A DNA stretch of 41,370 bases from Bryobacterales bacterium. GTDB taxonomy: Bacteria; Acidobacteriota; Terriglobia; Bryobacterales; Bryobacteraceae. The number at the start of each line of letters is the position of its first letter. The first letter of the stretch is position 1. Made by a program: the position numbers and the translations under genes. The notes below the pieces were generated by a model that made no database searches, was not told the origin of the DNA, and was given only the letters and a program-made list of their open reading frames with translations. Where the stretch lies: contig JADZCI010000123.1 of the NCBI GenBank assembly GCA_020851655.1, forward strand, positions 1-41,370. Direction: 5' to 3'. Below, one piece after another: positions 14,978 to 24,586 of the stretch.

Positions 14978-15808
14978 TCAGAACAATGCCGTCGGCCGTC
15001 GTGTCCAGGACTTGCCTTTGGCCTTGGCGATGTTCTCCAGGTCGCCGACATGCGCCCCGGCTTGCGTCAGCAGGTGGTGCAGGTCGTTGCCGATGCTGAT
15101 GAAGGTGAACCCCTTGTCCAGAAACTCCCCAACGCGCGAGGTCCCGAACAGGAACAGCCCGAGAATCACGTTGTTCTTGCGCGCCGCGGCCACCAGCTTT
15201 TCGGTCGCCGCCTGAAGTTCCGGCGACGTGTACATGTGTGGAAACTCGTACGTCTCATACAGGCCCATGGACATGCAAAGGTCGTTCTGGCCCAGAAACA
15301 GGATGTCCACGCCCGGGACGGCGGCAATCTCGTCGATGTGTTCGATGCAGGAGGCGGTCTCCACTTGCAGTGCGACGATGTTGTTGGCGTTGGCGTTGCC
15401 CACGTAGCCGAGCAGTCCCGCTTTGTTGGTGCCGCGCTGCGGGAAGTACACCGAGCGCGTGCCCGCCGTGGGATAACGCGCGCAACTCACCGCCTGGCGC
15501 GCTTCTTCGGCAGTATTGATGTAGGGGACCAGCACGCCGTCCGAGCCGAGGTCGAGCGCCTGTTGAATGCCCTGGCGGTCGTCGAACCCGGCTACGCGCA
15601 CCATCGATTTCGCTCCGCCGCTCGAAATGGCGCACAGCGCCGCCGACAGCGATTCACGGTTCATCGGACCGTGCTGAGTGTCCACCAACAGCCAGTCGTA
15701 GCCGCTGTGGGAAAGTTGCTCGGTGGCGGTCGGGCTGTGGGCGTTCAGGAAGAGCCCCATCTTCGGCGACCCGGCCCGCAATTGTGCTTTGAATTCTGAT
15801 CCGGTCAT
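14978..15808 (-). CDS. HpcH/HpaI-family aldolase
   Basis: This 276-residue class II aldolase of the HpcH/HpaI (citrate lyase beta-like) family cleaves 2-oxo-4-hydroxy acids to pyruvate and an aldehyde, using a divalent metal. Key segments are LLVDTQHGPMN (catalytic His and Arg region), VLVPYINTAEEA, the metal ligand Glu in LQVETASCIEHID and the metal ligand Asp in FLGQNDLCMSMG. In the last one, the usual GPSDLS has become GQNDLC. The ATG at 15808 is preferred over 15829 because the conserved N-terminus begins there. No ribosome binding site is visible. It follows the efflux operon by 43 nt on the same strand and may be co-transcribed, though no functional link is evident. Confidence 0.85.
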   Translation of the reverse strand: MTGSEFKAQLRAGSPKMGLFLNAHSPTATEQLSHSGYDWLLVDTQHGPMNRESLSAALCAISSGGAKSMVRVAGFDDRQGIQQALDLGSDGVLVPYINTAEEARQAVSCARYPTAGTRSVYFPQRGTNKAGLLGYVGNANANNIVALQVETASCIEHIDEIAAVPGVDILFLGQNDLCMSMGLYETYEFPHMYTSPELQAATEKLVAAARKNNVILGLFLFGTSRVGEFLDKGFTFISIGNDLHHLLTQAGAHVGDLENIAKAKGKSWTRRPTALF

Positions 15809-15851
15809 GCTCAGACAAGGGTAGCGCAAGCCGGTTTCGGCATGTCAGCCG

Positions 15852-18800
15852 TTACTTGGCCCCGGCGGGTTCCGCAAGCGGGTTCTTCTTCAAACGCCTC
15901 CGGTGGAACCAGTGCTGGGCCTCGCCCAGGTACAGGTAGAACACCGGCGTGAGGAACAGAGTGACGGCTTGCGAGAAGATCAATCCGCCCACCACGCAGA
16001 CGCCCAGCGACTGGCGTGCTTCGGCGCCCGCGCCGTACCCGATGGCGATCGGCGTCGCACCCAGCAACGCCGCCATTGTCGTCATCATGATTGGCCGGAA
16101 CCGGATCAGACAACCGTCGTAAATCGCTTTCTCCGGCGCCTCGCCGCTGCGTTCGGCTTCCAGCGCGAAGTCTATCTGCATGATGGCGTTCTTCTTGACG
16201 ATGCCGATCAACATGATCAGGCCGACAAACGCGTAGATGTTCAGCTCCATGTTGAGCAGCCACAGCGTCGCCAGCGCGCCGAACCCGGCCGAAGGCAACC
16301 CCGAAAGAATCGTCAGCGGGTGTATGTAACTCTCGTACAGGATGCCCAGCACCAGGTACACGACCATGATCGCGATGAACAGCAGCACCCATAGGTTGCT
16401 CAACGACCCCTGGAACGCTTCGGCCATGCCCGAAAAGCTCCCGCTCACCGAAGCGGGTATCGTCTGGGCCGCCGTTCTCTTAACATCGTCAATGGCCTCG
16501 CCGAGAGAGTGCCCCGGACGCACGGCAAAGGAAATCGTCGCGGCCGGCAGTTGCCCGCGATGCGAGATGGCCTGGGGTCCGATTACTTCCGAGATGTCGG
16601 CCAGACTGTCCAGCGGGATCAGGTCGCCGGTGGGCGGCTTGAAGTACAGCATCGACAATGCCCGCGGATCCATCTGATACTTGGGCAGCAGTTCCAGCAG
16701 GACCTTGTACTCATTCACGTTGGAGTAGATGGTCGAGACCCAGCGGGGTCCGTAGGCGTCGTACAACGTGTTCTCGACGGCTTGCGCGCTCACCTGTAAC
16801 GCCGCCGCCTTGTCCCGGTCGATCGTCACCTGGATTTGCGGCGACCGGATCTGCATGTCGCTGGTCACGTCCAGCAGCGCCGGCTCGCTTTCCAGCTTCT
16901 TCTCCAGCGCTTCGGCGGCGGCGTACAACTCGTCTTGTTCCGGCGACTGCAGCGTGTACTGGTACAGGCTCTTGGTCACTTGTCCGCCGATGCGCAGAAC
17001 CGGCGGATTTTGCAGGTACACACGCACGCCCGGCACACGGGCGAGTTCCGGCCGCAGACGTTCCATGATCGGACCCACCAGCAATTTGCGCTCGCTGCGA
17101 GGTTTGAGGTGAACCACCAACTGGCCGATATTCGGCCCGCCCAGCACGCTCGCCGCCGGTCCCCCGACCGTCGCCACCAGCGAATCGACCGCGGGGTCGG
17201 CGGCCACAATCCGCGCCACCTCCTTCTGGTACTCCGACATCTGTGCGAACGCGGTGCCTTGAACCGCTTCGGTGATCACCGCAATCTGATCGGTGTCCTG
17301 TTCCGGCACAAAGCCCTTCGGAATCACGATGAACAGCGCCGCGGTCGCCGCCAGGACGGCGAAGAAACTGGCCAGCGTCGCCAGGCGGTGGCGCAGCACC
17401 CAGCGCAGCGTCCGGTCGTACATCCCCAGCATCGCGTCGAAGAAGCCTTCCGTCGTCCGGTAAAACCAGGACTTGCGATGTTCATGCGACGATCTGAGAA
17501 ACCGGCTGCACATCATCGGCGTGAGCGAGATCGACACGATTCCAGAAATCAGGATCGCGGCGCAGATCGTCACCGCGAACTCGCGGAACAGCCGCCCCAA
17601 CACGCCGCCCATGAACAACACCGGGATAAACACCGCGGCCAGCGAAATCGTCATCGACACAATGGTGAATCCGATCTCGCGCGAGCCTTCCAGGGCGGCC
17701 TCCATCGCGGTCTTGCCCATCTCCATGTGGCGGACAATGTTCTCCAGCATCACGATGGCGTCATCGACCACGAAACCGATGGCCAGGATCAACGCCATCA
17801 TCGAGAGGTTGTCGAGCGAATAGTTCAGCAGGTACATCACCGCGAACGTGCCGACCACCGAAAACGGAAGCGCCAGGCTTGGAATCAGCGTCGCCGAAAC
17901 ATTTCGCAAAAACAGGAAGATCACCATCACCACGAGTCCCAGCGTCAGGACCATCGTGAACTTCACGTCGTCGTAGGATTCGCGGATGGTTTCCGAGCGG
18001 TCGTAGAACACCCCCATGCGGACCGCCTTGGGCAACTCGCCGCGGAATGTCGGGATCAGTTGTTTGACCGCATCGGCCACCTGCACGGTGTTCGTCCCCG
18101 GTTGCCGCTGCACCGACAGCAGGATCGCCCGCTCGCTCCCGTCTTTGTTGAATGTCCAGGAGGCCGTCTTGTCGTCCTCGACGCTGTCGATCACCCGGCC
18201 CAACTCCTCCAGGCGCACCGGCGAGTTGTTCTTGTAGGCCACGATGACCTTCTTGTAGGAGTCGGCGTTCATCAACTGCCCCGACGCCTGCAGCGTGAAA
18301 GCGCGGCGGGGACCGTTGATGGTTCCCGTGGGCAGGTTCACGTTCCAGTTCTTTAGCGCGGTCTCGACTTCGTTCAAGCCGATCTGCCGGGCGGCAAGCT
18401 TGAACGGATCCATTTGTACGCGGACGGCGTATTTCTGCGCGCCGAGCACGGAAACCTGCGCCACGCCCGAGACCATCGAAATCCGCTGCGCGATGCGCGT
18501 CTCCGCGTATTCGTCCAGCGTGTACAAAGGCAGTTCCTTCGAAGCCAGGCTCAGGTACAGGATGGGCTGGTCGGCGGGGTTGACCTTGGCGAAGGTGGGC
18601 GGCGTGGGCATGCCCTGCGGCAGCAGGCGCGACGCCTGCGTGATGGCCGCCTGCACGTCGACCGCCGCCCCGTCCAGGTTCCGGTCCAGGTCGAACTCCA
18701 GCACGACCTGCGTCGTGCCCAGCGTATTCGTCGAAGTCATCGACTCCAGCCCCGCAATCATCGAGAACTGGTTTTCGAGCGGTGTCGCCACCGACGACGC

Positions 18801-18977
18801 CATCGTTTCCGGACTGGCGCCGGGCAGCGACGCGGTCACCAGCAGCGTCGGCAGGTCCACGTTGGGCAGGTCGCTTACCGGCAATGACCGGTAGGCCACC
18901 GCCCCGAAGAAGGCGATGGCGATCATCAGCAGAATGGTCGCCACTGGGCGGCGAATGAAGATCTCTGAGAGGTTCAC
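15852..18977 (-). CDS. RND multidrug efflux permease (MdtC-like), second subunit
   Basis: This 1041-residue inner-membrane proton/drug antiporter belongs to the HAE-1 group of RND pumps. The N-terminus (LSEIFIRRPVATILLM) is the first membrane helix. Two large periplasmic loops with porter and docking domains follow the usual plan. The proton-relay pair is Asp405-Asp406 in GFVVDDAIVMLEN, and the lysine lies in GIVKKNAIMQIDFAL. The frame continues 49 codons upstream, but the GTG at 18977 overlaps the stop of the preceding RND gene by 4 nt (GTGA) and starts at the conserved helix. Paired with the other RND gene it resembles MdtB/MdtC, which form a heterotrimer. Confidence 0.92.
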   Translation of the reverse strand: MNLSEIFIRRPVATILLMIAIAFFGAVAYRSLPVSDLPNVDLPTLLVTASLPGASPETMASSVATPLENQFSMIAGLESMTSTNTLGTTQVVLEFDLDRNLDGAAVDVQAAITQASRLLPQGMPTPPTFAKVNPADQPILYLSLASKELPLYTLDEYAETRIAQRISMVSGVAQVSVLGAQKYAVRVQMDPFKLAARQIGLNEVETALKNWNVNLPTGTINGPRRAFTLQASGQLMNADSYKKVIVAYKNNSPVRLEELGRVIDSVEDDKTASWTFNKDGSERAILLSVQRQPGTNTVQVADAVKQLIPTFRGELPKAVRMGVFYDRSETIRESYDDVKFTMVLTLGLVVMVIFLFLRNVSATLIPSLALPFSVVGTFAVMYLLNYSLDNLSMMALILAIGFVVDDAIVMLENIVRHMEMGKTAMEAALEGSREIGFTIVSMTISLAAVFIPVLFMGGVLGRLFREFAVTICAAILISGIVSISLTPMMCSRFLRSSHEHRKSWFYRTTEGFFDAMLGMYDRTLRWVLRHRLATLASFFAVLAATAALFIVIPKGFVPEQDTDQIAVITEAVQGTAFAQMSEYQKEVARIVAADPAVDSLVATVGGPAASVLGGPNIGQLVVHLKPRSERKLLVGPIMERLRPELARVPGVRVYLQNPPVLRIGGQVTKSLYQYTLQSPEQDELYAAAEALEKKLESEPALLDVTSDMQIRSPQIQVTIDRDKAAALQVSAQAVENTLYDAYGPRWVSTIYSNVNEYKVLLELLPKYQMDPRALSMLYFKPPTGDLIPLDSLADISEVIGPQAISHRGQLPAATISFAVRPGHSLGEAIDDVKRTAAQTIPASVSGSFSGMAEAFQGSLSNLWVLLFIAIMVVYLVLGILYESYIHPLTILSGLPSAGFGALATLWLLNMELNIYAFVGLIMLIGIVKKNAIMQIDFALEAERSGEAPEKAIYDGCLIRFRPIMMTTMAALLGATPIAIGYGAGAEARQSLGVCVVGGLIFSQAVTLFLTPVFYLYLGEAQHWFHRRRLKKNPLAEPAGAK

Positions 18978-21900
18978 GCTTTCGCCTCCGTCATGGCCGG
19001 CCCGGCTGAAGGACGTTCCGCCGCCGGCTTCCGGCCCAGCCGGCGCGTCAGGCGCGACAGGTAGATGTAAACCACCGGAGTCAGGTACAGCGTCAGCAGT
19101 TGCGAAAACGCCAGGCCCCCACAAACGGCCAGTCCCAGAGGCCGCCGCGCCTCGCCGCCCGAACCGTACCCCAGCGCTATCGGCATCGACCCGAACAGCG
19201 CCGCCATCGTCGTCATCATGATGGGCCGGAACCGGATCAGGCAGCCCTCGACAATCGCATCCTCGGGCCGCTTGCCATGCTTGCGTTCCGCTTCCAGCGC
19301 GAAGTCGATTTGCATGATGGCGTTCTTCTTCACGATTCCCACCAGCATGATGAGCCCCACAAAGGCGTACAGGTTCAGGTCCACCTTGAAGATCATGAGA
19401 GTCAGCAGAGCGCCGAAACCCGCCGCCGGAAGCCCCGACAGAATCGTCAACGGGTGAATGAAACTCTCATACAGCACGCCCAGCACGATGTACACGACAG
19501 CGATGGCGATCAGCAGCAGCAGCCCCATGTTCCGCAGCGAATCCTGAAATGCCTTGGCGGTTCCCGAAAAACTCGTGTGCACGCTGGCAGGCAGATCCTT
19601 GTCCGCCAGTTGCTGAACGGCATCCACCGCATCGCCGAGCGAGACGCCCTGCTTCAAGTTGAAGCTCACCGTGACCGACGGCAACTGGCCCGTGTGGTTG
19701 ATCGACTGCGGACCCGCATCCTGCCGGATACTGGCGACGCTGCTCAGCGGGATCAGTTTTCCCGCCGGATTCGAGAAGTACAGCCGCGACAGCATATCGC
19801 CGTGCGCCTGGTATTTGTCCTCGACCTCCAGCATCACGTGGAACTGGTTCTGAGGCGCATAAATCGTCGATACCCACTGCGGACCATAGGCGCTATAGAG
19901 CGCGGTTTCGATCTGCTGAAAGTCCAGGCCGTATGCCGCCGCCTTCTCACGGTCGACGTCCACCGTCAGGCGGGGCGTGCGGATCTCCAGGTCGCTGTTG
20001 ACCTCCTGCACCATCGGCAACGTCGCAACCAGGCGCTCGAACTTTGCCGCCTCGCGGTACAGCAGCGCGGTGTTGTTGGCCTGCAAGGTGAATTCGTAAC
20101 TGGCGCGCGAACCCCTGCCGCCCACGCGAATCGAGGCCGGCAGCGTGATGACGGTGCGGATTCCGGGAAATCCCGCCAGCTTCGGGCGCAGGCGGTTGGC
20201 GATCTGTTCCGCCGTAGCCTTGCGCTCGCGGCGCGGCTTGAGATTGACGTACATCCTTCCGTTGGTCGAACTGCCGAAGAATCCTCCGCCAACCGAGCTC
20301 ATGAAACCTTCGATATCGGGGTCCTTCGCCAGTACCGCGGCGACCCGCTCCTGCAACTGAATCATCGCCGGAAACGCCGTGCCCTGCGCGGCTTCCGTGT
20401 TGACGTACAACTGGTCGTTGTCCACCTCGGGAATGAAACCCTTGGGAACCACGCCGTAGAGCCACATCGTGCAGCCCAGCAGCGCAAAGAAGACGCCGAT
20501 CATGACAGCGCTGTGCCGCACTGACCAGGTGAGCGTGCGCTCGTACAGCCGCCTTGTAGCCAGAAACGCAGCCTCAAACCAGCGCGAAATCGCGCCGGGA
20601 TGAACATCCACTTTCTTGGCGCGCAACATCCGGCTGCATAGCATCGGGGTCAGGCTGATCGACACGAATCCCGAAATCAACACCGCGACCGAAATGCTCA
20701 CCGCAAACTCGCGGAACAGCTTTCCAAGGAGACCGCCCATAAACAGGATGGGAATGAACACCGCGGTCAGGGAAATCGTCATCGAAAGAATCGTGAACCA
20801 GATCTCGCGCGAGCCGCGCCGCGCCGCTTCCACCGGCGCCTCGCCGTTCTCCACGTGCCGCACCGTGTTCTCCAGCATCACGATGGCGTCATCCACAATG
20901 AAGCCCACCGAGAGGATCAGCGCCATCATCGAAATGTTGTTGAGGCTGAACCCCAACAGGAAAATCACCGACAGCGTGCCCAACAACGAAAACGGCAGCG
21001 CCAGCGAAGGGATCAGCGTCGCCGGCAGATTCCGCAGGAACAAGGCGATCACCAGAATCACCAGCGCCAGCGTCACCGCCATCGTGAACTGAACGTCGTT
21101 GAACGACTCCCGGATGTTCTTCGACCGGTCGCCCCGGATTCCCAGTTTGACCGCCGGAGGCAGCCGCTTCTCGATCTCCGGCAGCAGCGCTCTGATGGCA
21201 TCGTTCACATCAATCACGTTGGAGCCGGGCTGCCGCATCACCATCAGGCTGACGATCCGGTGCCGCTCGCCGCCCTGATACAGGTACGAAGCGGTGCGTT
21301 CGTCTTCGACGCTGTCAATCACCGTGGCCAGATCCTTCAACCGCACGGGCGCATTGTTGCGGTTGGCAATGATCTGGTTTCCAAACTCCCGGGCATCCAT
21401 CAACTGCCCGTTGGCCTGAATGTTCATCGCTTGCTTGTCGCCCCAGATGGTGCCGGCCGGAAGATTGACGTTCCACATCCGGAGCGCGTTGGCGACTTGA
21501 TTGATTCCGATGCCGCGGCTCGCCAGCAAATCCGGGTTGACCTTGACCCGCACTGCGAATTTCTGCGCACCCAGAATGACAACCTGCGCTACGCCCGGAA
21601 TCATCGAAATCCGCTGCGCAATCGTGGTCTCGGCGTATTCGTCGACCTGGCTCATCGGCAGCGTCGCGGATGTGAGCGTGAGAAACAGGATCGGCGACTC
21701 GGCGGGATTCACCTTGCGGAACGACGGCGGTGACGGCATCCCGGCGGGAAGCAGCGGCATCGCCGCCGCAATCGCCGTTTGAATGTCGACCGCCGCGCCG
21801 TCGATCTCCCGCCCGAGGTCGAACTGCAGCGTGATTCGCGTCGAGCCCTGCGAGTTGACCGACGTCATCGAATCCACGCCCGCAATGGTCGTAAACTGCC

Positions 21901-22105
21901 GTTCCAGCGGTGTGGCGACGGCCGAAGCCATGGTGGCCGGATCGGCGCCCGGCAGGCTGGCCGATACACTGATGGTCGGAAAATCGACGTTGGGCAGGTC
22001 GCTTACCGGGAGCGCATGATAGGCCATGACCCCGAACAGCGCCAGACCCACCATCAGAAGGCTGGTCGAGATGGGCTTCCGGATAAAATACTCAGAGAAA
22101 TTCAC
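18974..22105 (-). CDS. RND multidrug efflux permease (MdtB-like), first subunit
   Basis: This 1043-residue RND permease is a paralogue of the downstream pump. It begins NFSEYFIRKPISTSLLM and has Asp405-Asp406 in GFIVDDAIVMLEN plus the lysine in GIVKKNAIMQIDFAL. All the usual transmembrane and porter segments are present without interruption. The start codon is GTG at 22105 with GGAG 7 nt upstream, 21 nt after the membrane fusion protein gene. The order fusion protein, RND, RND matches mdtABC of Proteobacteria, so the two pumps probably assemble together. No outer-membrane TolC-type gene is next to the operon; it must be supplied from elsewhere. Confidence 0.92.
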   Translation of the reverse strand: MNFSEYFIRKPISTSLLMVGLALFGVMAYHALPVSDLPNVDFPTISVSASLPGADPATMASAVATPLERQFTTIAGVDSMTSVNSQGSTRITLQFDLGREIDGAAVDIQTAIAAAMPLLPAGMPSPPSFRKVNPAESPILFLTLTSATLPMSQVDEYAETTIAQRISMIPGVAQVVILGAQKFAVRVKVNPDLLASRGIGINQVANALRMWNVNLPAGTIWGDKQAMNIQANGQLMDAREFGNQIIANRNNAPVRLKDLATVIDSVEDERTASYLYQGGERHRIVSLMVMRQPGSNVIDVNDAIRALLPEIEKRLPPAVKLGIRGDRSKNIRESFNDVQFTMAVTLALVILVIALFLRNLPATLIPSLALPFSLLGTLSVIFLLGFSLNNISMMALILSVGFIVDDAIVMLENTVRHVENGEAPVEAARRGSREIWFTILSMTISLTAVFIPILFMGGLLGKLFREFAVSISVAVLISGFVSISLTPMLCSRMLRAKKVDVHPGAISRWFEAAFLATRRLYERTLTWSVRHSAVMIGVFFALLGCTMWLYGVVPKGFIPEVDNDQLYVNTEAAQGTAFPAMIQLQERVAAVLAKDPDIEGFMSSVGGGFFGSSTNGRMYVNLKPRRERKATAEQIANRLRPKLAGFPGIRTVITLPASIRVGGRGSRASYEFTLQANNTALLYREAAKFERLVATLPMVQEVNSDLEIRTPRLTVDVDREKAAAYGLDFQQIETALYSAYGPQWVSTIYAPQNQFHVMLEVEDKYQAHGDMLSRLYFSNPAGKLIPLSSVASIRQDAGPQSINHTGQLPSVTVSFNLKQGVSLGDAVDAVQQLADKDLPASVHTSFSGTAKAFQDSLRNMGLLLLIAIAVVYIVLGVLYESFIHPLTILSGLPAAGFGALLTLMIFKVDLNLYAFVGLIMLVGIVKKNAIMQIDFALEAERKHGKRPEDAIVEGCLIRFRPIMMTTMAALFGSMPIALGYGSGGEARRPLGLAVCGGLAFSQLLTLYLTPVVYIYLSRLTRRLGRKPAAERPSAGPAMTEAKA

Positions 22106-22126
22106 GCCCGATCTCCGTGGTCAGGC

Positions 22127-23425
22127 TTAACCCGGCCGCCCTCCCTTTTGAGGCGGCGCCGCCCGCGGTGGATCGCCTTGGCCCGAACCTCCGCGTCCGC
22201 CCTCGCCTCGCTCCCGGACCGACACGCGCGCGCCGGGCACCAGACGCAGCGTGCCTTCCGTCACTACGGTCTCTCCGGCTTCCAGCCCTTTTCCGATCAC
22301 CGATTCGTCGCCCAATCGCTGCGCCACGGTGACCTCCCGGAATTCCACCTTGCTGTCCGGCTTCACTACGTAAACAAAAGTGCCGTCCTGGCCGGATTGC
22401 ACCGCCTGGCTCGGAATCAGCACCGCGGCGTTGTGCTCGCCCAGCTTCAACGTCACGCGCACAAATTGCCCGGGCCACAGGGCACGGTCCGCATTCTCGA
22501 GTGTCGCCTTCAGCCGGATGGTGCCGCTGTTGGTGTCCACGGAGTTTTCATAGAATGCCAGCGTCCCTGTATGCGGCTGCCCGCCCTCTTCGGGGACAAC
22601 CGAGACCGGAAGCTTTTTCCCCGCGTTCGCCCGCAGCGCCGAAAGGTGAACTTCCGGCAGCGCAAAACTCACGTAGACCGGTTGAAGCTGGTTGATGGTC
22701 GCCAGTTCGGTCGTGTTGGCGGTAACCACGTTGCCCGGCTTTACCAGCAGCGTGCCTGTCCGCCCGGAGATCGGCGCCAGGATCTTGGTGTAGCTGAGTT
22801 GAACCTTCTGGTTCTCGACCGCGGCTTTGCTGGCGCCCGCCTGCGCCTTCGCATTCTCGATCGCCGCCAGGTCCGCGTTGATGGTGGCGTTGAGAGCCCC
22901 GTCGTTGGCCACGTATTGGTCGTACTGTTCCTTGGAGATGATCCCCTCTTTCATCAACTCCGCGGCCCGCTGCAACTGCCCTTTGGCATTCGCCTGCTGC
23001 GCCTGGTCTCGCGCCAGCGCGGCTTTTGCCTGAAGTATGCCCGCCTGGTCTTTCTGGTACTGAGCTTCCAGTTGGTTGAGCTGGGCCTCGATGGCCCGCG
23101 GATCGATGGTCAGCAGCAGTTGTCCTGCTTTGACGAAATCGCCTTCTTTGAAATAGGATTGCAGGATCTGGCCGCTGATTTGCGGCCGCACTGAAACGGT
23201 CGAATACGCCTCCACCGATCCGATGACTTCGGCTTGAATCGGCACGTCGCGCTGAATCGCCTTGGCTACCAGCACCAGGGTTGCAGCGTCACCCCGCCCG
23301 CCCTTGGATGGCGCCGCGGCGGCCGTTCTTTCCGTGTTACAGCCCGTCAGCGCAACCGCGGCGGCTACAACGCCGGCGGCACAGGGGAACCGCAAATTCG
23401 ATCGAAAGCGGCCGAAAAGAACCAT
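22127..23425 (-). CDS. Membrane fusion protein of the efflux pump (MdtA-like lipoprotein)
   Basis: This 432-residue periplasmic adaptor links the RND pumps to an outer-membrane channel. It has a signal peptide with a lipobox (VALTGC, Cys29), so it is anchored by lipid in the inner membrane. The lipoyl/barrel-sandwich halves lie around IGSVEAYSTVSVRPQISG and LSYTKILAPISGRTG. Between them is an alpha-helical hairpin rich in Gln, Ala and Lys (about 105-215). A beta-barrel domain and a membrane-proximal domain (YVVKPDSKVEFREVTV) follow. The last 35 residues are Gly/Arg/Pro-rich and poorly conserved. It is the first gene of the efflux operon. Confidence 0.92.
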   Translation of the reverse strand: MVLFGRFRSNLRFPCAAGVVAAAVALTGCNTERTAAAAPSKGGRGDAATLVLVAKAIQRDVPIQAEVIGSVEAYSTVSVRPQISGQILQSYFKEGDFVKAGQLLLTIDPRAIEAQLNQLEAQYQKDQAGILQAKAALARDQAQQANAKGQLQRAAELMKEGIISKEQYDQYVANDGALNATINADLAAIENAKAQAGASKAAVENQKVQLSYTKILAPISGRTGTLLVKPGNVVTANTTELATINQLQPVYVSFALPEVHLSALRANAGKKLPVSVVPEEGGQPHTGTLAFYENSVDTNSGTIRLKATLENADRALWPGQFVRVTLKLGEHNAAVLIPSQAVQSGQDGTFVYVVKPDSKVEFREVTVAQRLGDESVIGKGLEAGETVVTEGTLRLVPGARVSVRERGEGGRGGSGQGDPPRAAPPQKGGRPG

Positions 23426-23570
23426 ACGATTGCAGGCACTCCAGAATCGAAGGCAAGCCGGGATCCCTCCCCCCGCACGCGGGAAACTTCCCAGCAGCCC
23501 AATCAGCCTCTGCCTCTACTTAAGAAGCACGCCCCAAACCAGGGGAAAGTTACAGGCGGCTCCTAATATT

Positions 23571-23654
23571 GGACGTTCCCGGATATCCAGCCATCCGGGT
23601 TTGCAACGTTTGCTTGGTCCAGTGTAGCCGTTCTATTTCTCCACGGGAACGTCC
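23571..23654. repeat. Inverted repeat and inner hairpin at the end of the sugar kinase gene
   Basis: An 11-bp perfect inverted repeat (23571-23581 with 23644-23654, core GGACGTTCCC/GGGAACGTCC) encloses a second hairpin, CCCGGAT/ATCCGGG (23578-23584 with 23593-23599). One arm lies in the last codons of the sugar kinase gene. There is no T-run. The two hairpins share bases and so could be alternative structures. The surrounding 207-nt gap (23426-23632) also contains a minus-strand GCTACACT that may start the efflux operon transcript. Confidence 0.45.
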
Positions 23655-24580
23655 GACAACACAACGCTCAGACCTGCCGCCCGGTAGGCATCCAGGAGCG
23701 CGCCGGCCGCCGGGCCGTACGCCGGCTCCACCACCTGGTTGTGCTCGACCAGTTCGACCAGCGCCTTGAACCGTTCCCGGATTCGAGCGCTCCGGAACAC
23801 TCCCCCAATCGGCGCAATCGAGGCCTTCTCGTCGGCGCCAAAGGCTTGCCGGCGGGCGGCGGCGGTGATTGAGGCGAGTTGCTGCGCCGCGGCATCCAGG
23901 ATGCCGTCCGCCACCCGGTCGCCCGCCTCGGCCGCCACATCCACCAGCCGCGCAAACGCGGCCACCCTCGGACGTGGAAAATCCGTGGTGTAAAACCGGT
24001 GAAGCAGGTCGTTGGCCGAGCTTGCGCCGGTCGCTTCCAGCAGCGCCGTGCGCAGCGCGGTCGGCGGGCCCCATCCCTCGTCCATCCTCAGGATCGCCCG
24101 CAGAGCTTGTCGCGTCACGTCAAACGCGCCGCCTTCGTCGCCGAAAATGAACCCCCACCCTCCGGTCCGGACCGTCTTGCCTTGGGCATTCCGCGCCAGG
24201 CTGATCGAGCCGGTTCCGGCAATCGTGATCACGCCCGGACCACCCGCGTGAGCCCCGCTCAATGCGATCAGCGCGTCGTTGGTCACGGTCCGCTTCTCAA
24301 TCTTCAAAATCCCAGAAAGCAACTGTTCTTTGTCCGCCGGGCCACCGCTGAATCCCAGACAGCCGCTCTCAAACGCCGTATCGCGAGGCAACCCGGCCGA
24401 TTCCAAAGCCTGCCCAACACAGCCGCCAATCGCATCGATAAACTTCTCGCGTCCCCCAGGACCTTTCACGTGATTGCATGGTCCGCCGCGTCCGTACCCG
24501 ATCACACGCCCCGTTTCGTCGCCGGCCACGGCGGTCGTCGACGATTGCCCCCCGTCCACACCCAAAAAGTACCTTGGCAT
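23633..24580 (-). CDS. BadF/BadG/BcrA/BcrD-family kinase, likely N-acetylglucosamine kinase
   Basis: This 315-residue member of the ASKHA (hexokinase/actin-like) superfamily has the phosphate-1 motif FLGVDGGQSSTTAV (residues 5-18), a phosphate-2 segment GVITIAGTGSI and the family stretch GGWGFIFGDEGG. This branch includes N-acetylglucosamine and related amino-sugar kinases. Members of the same fold also activate benzoyl-CoA reductase, but those carry an iron-sulfur cysteine pattern that is not seen here. It starts 6 nt after the GT-C gene, so the two are co-transcribed, and it may phosphorylate a sugar recovered from envelope or peptidoglycan turnover. The substrate is inferred from family only. 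Confidence 0.82.
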   Translation of the reverse strand: MPRYFLGVDGGQSSTTAVAGDETGRVIGYGRGGPCNHVKGPGGREKFIDAIGGCVGQALESAGLPRDTAFESGCLGFSGGPADKEQLLSGILKIEKRTVTNDALIALSGAHAGGPGVITIAGTGSISLARNAQGKTVRTGGWGFIFGDEGGAFDVTRQALRAILRMDEGWGPPTALRTALLEATGASSANDLLHRFYTTDFPRPRVAAFARLVDVAAEAGDRVADGILDAAAQQLASITAAARRQAFGADEKASIAPIGGVFRSARIRERFKALVELVEHNQVVEPAYGPAAGALLDAYRAAGLSVVLSDVPVEK

Positions 24581-24586
24581 AAGTTC

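Noticed and set aside
16836..18356. Long His/Arg-rich open frames opposite the RND genes
   Set aside because: The composition is that of antisense translation of membrane protein genes, with no family resemblance.
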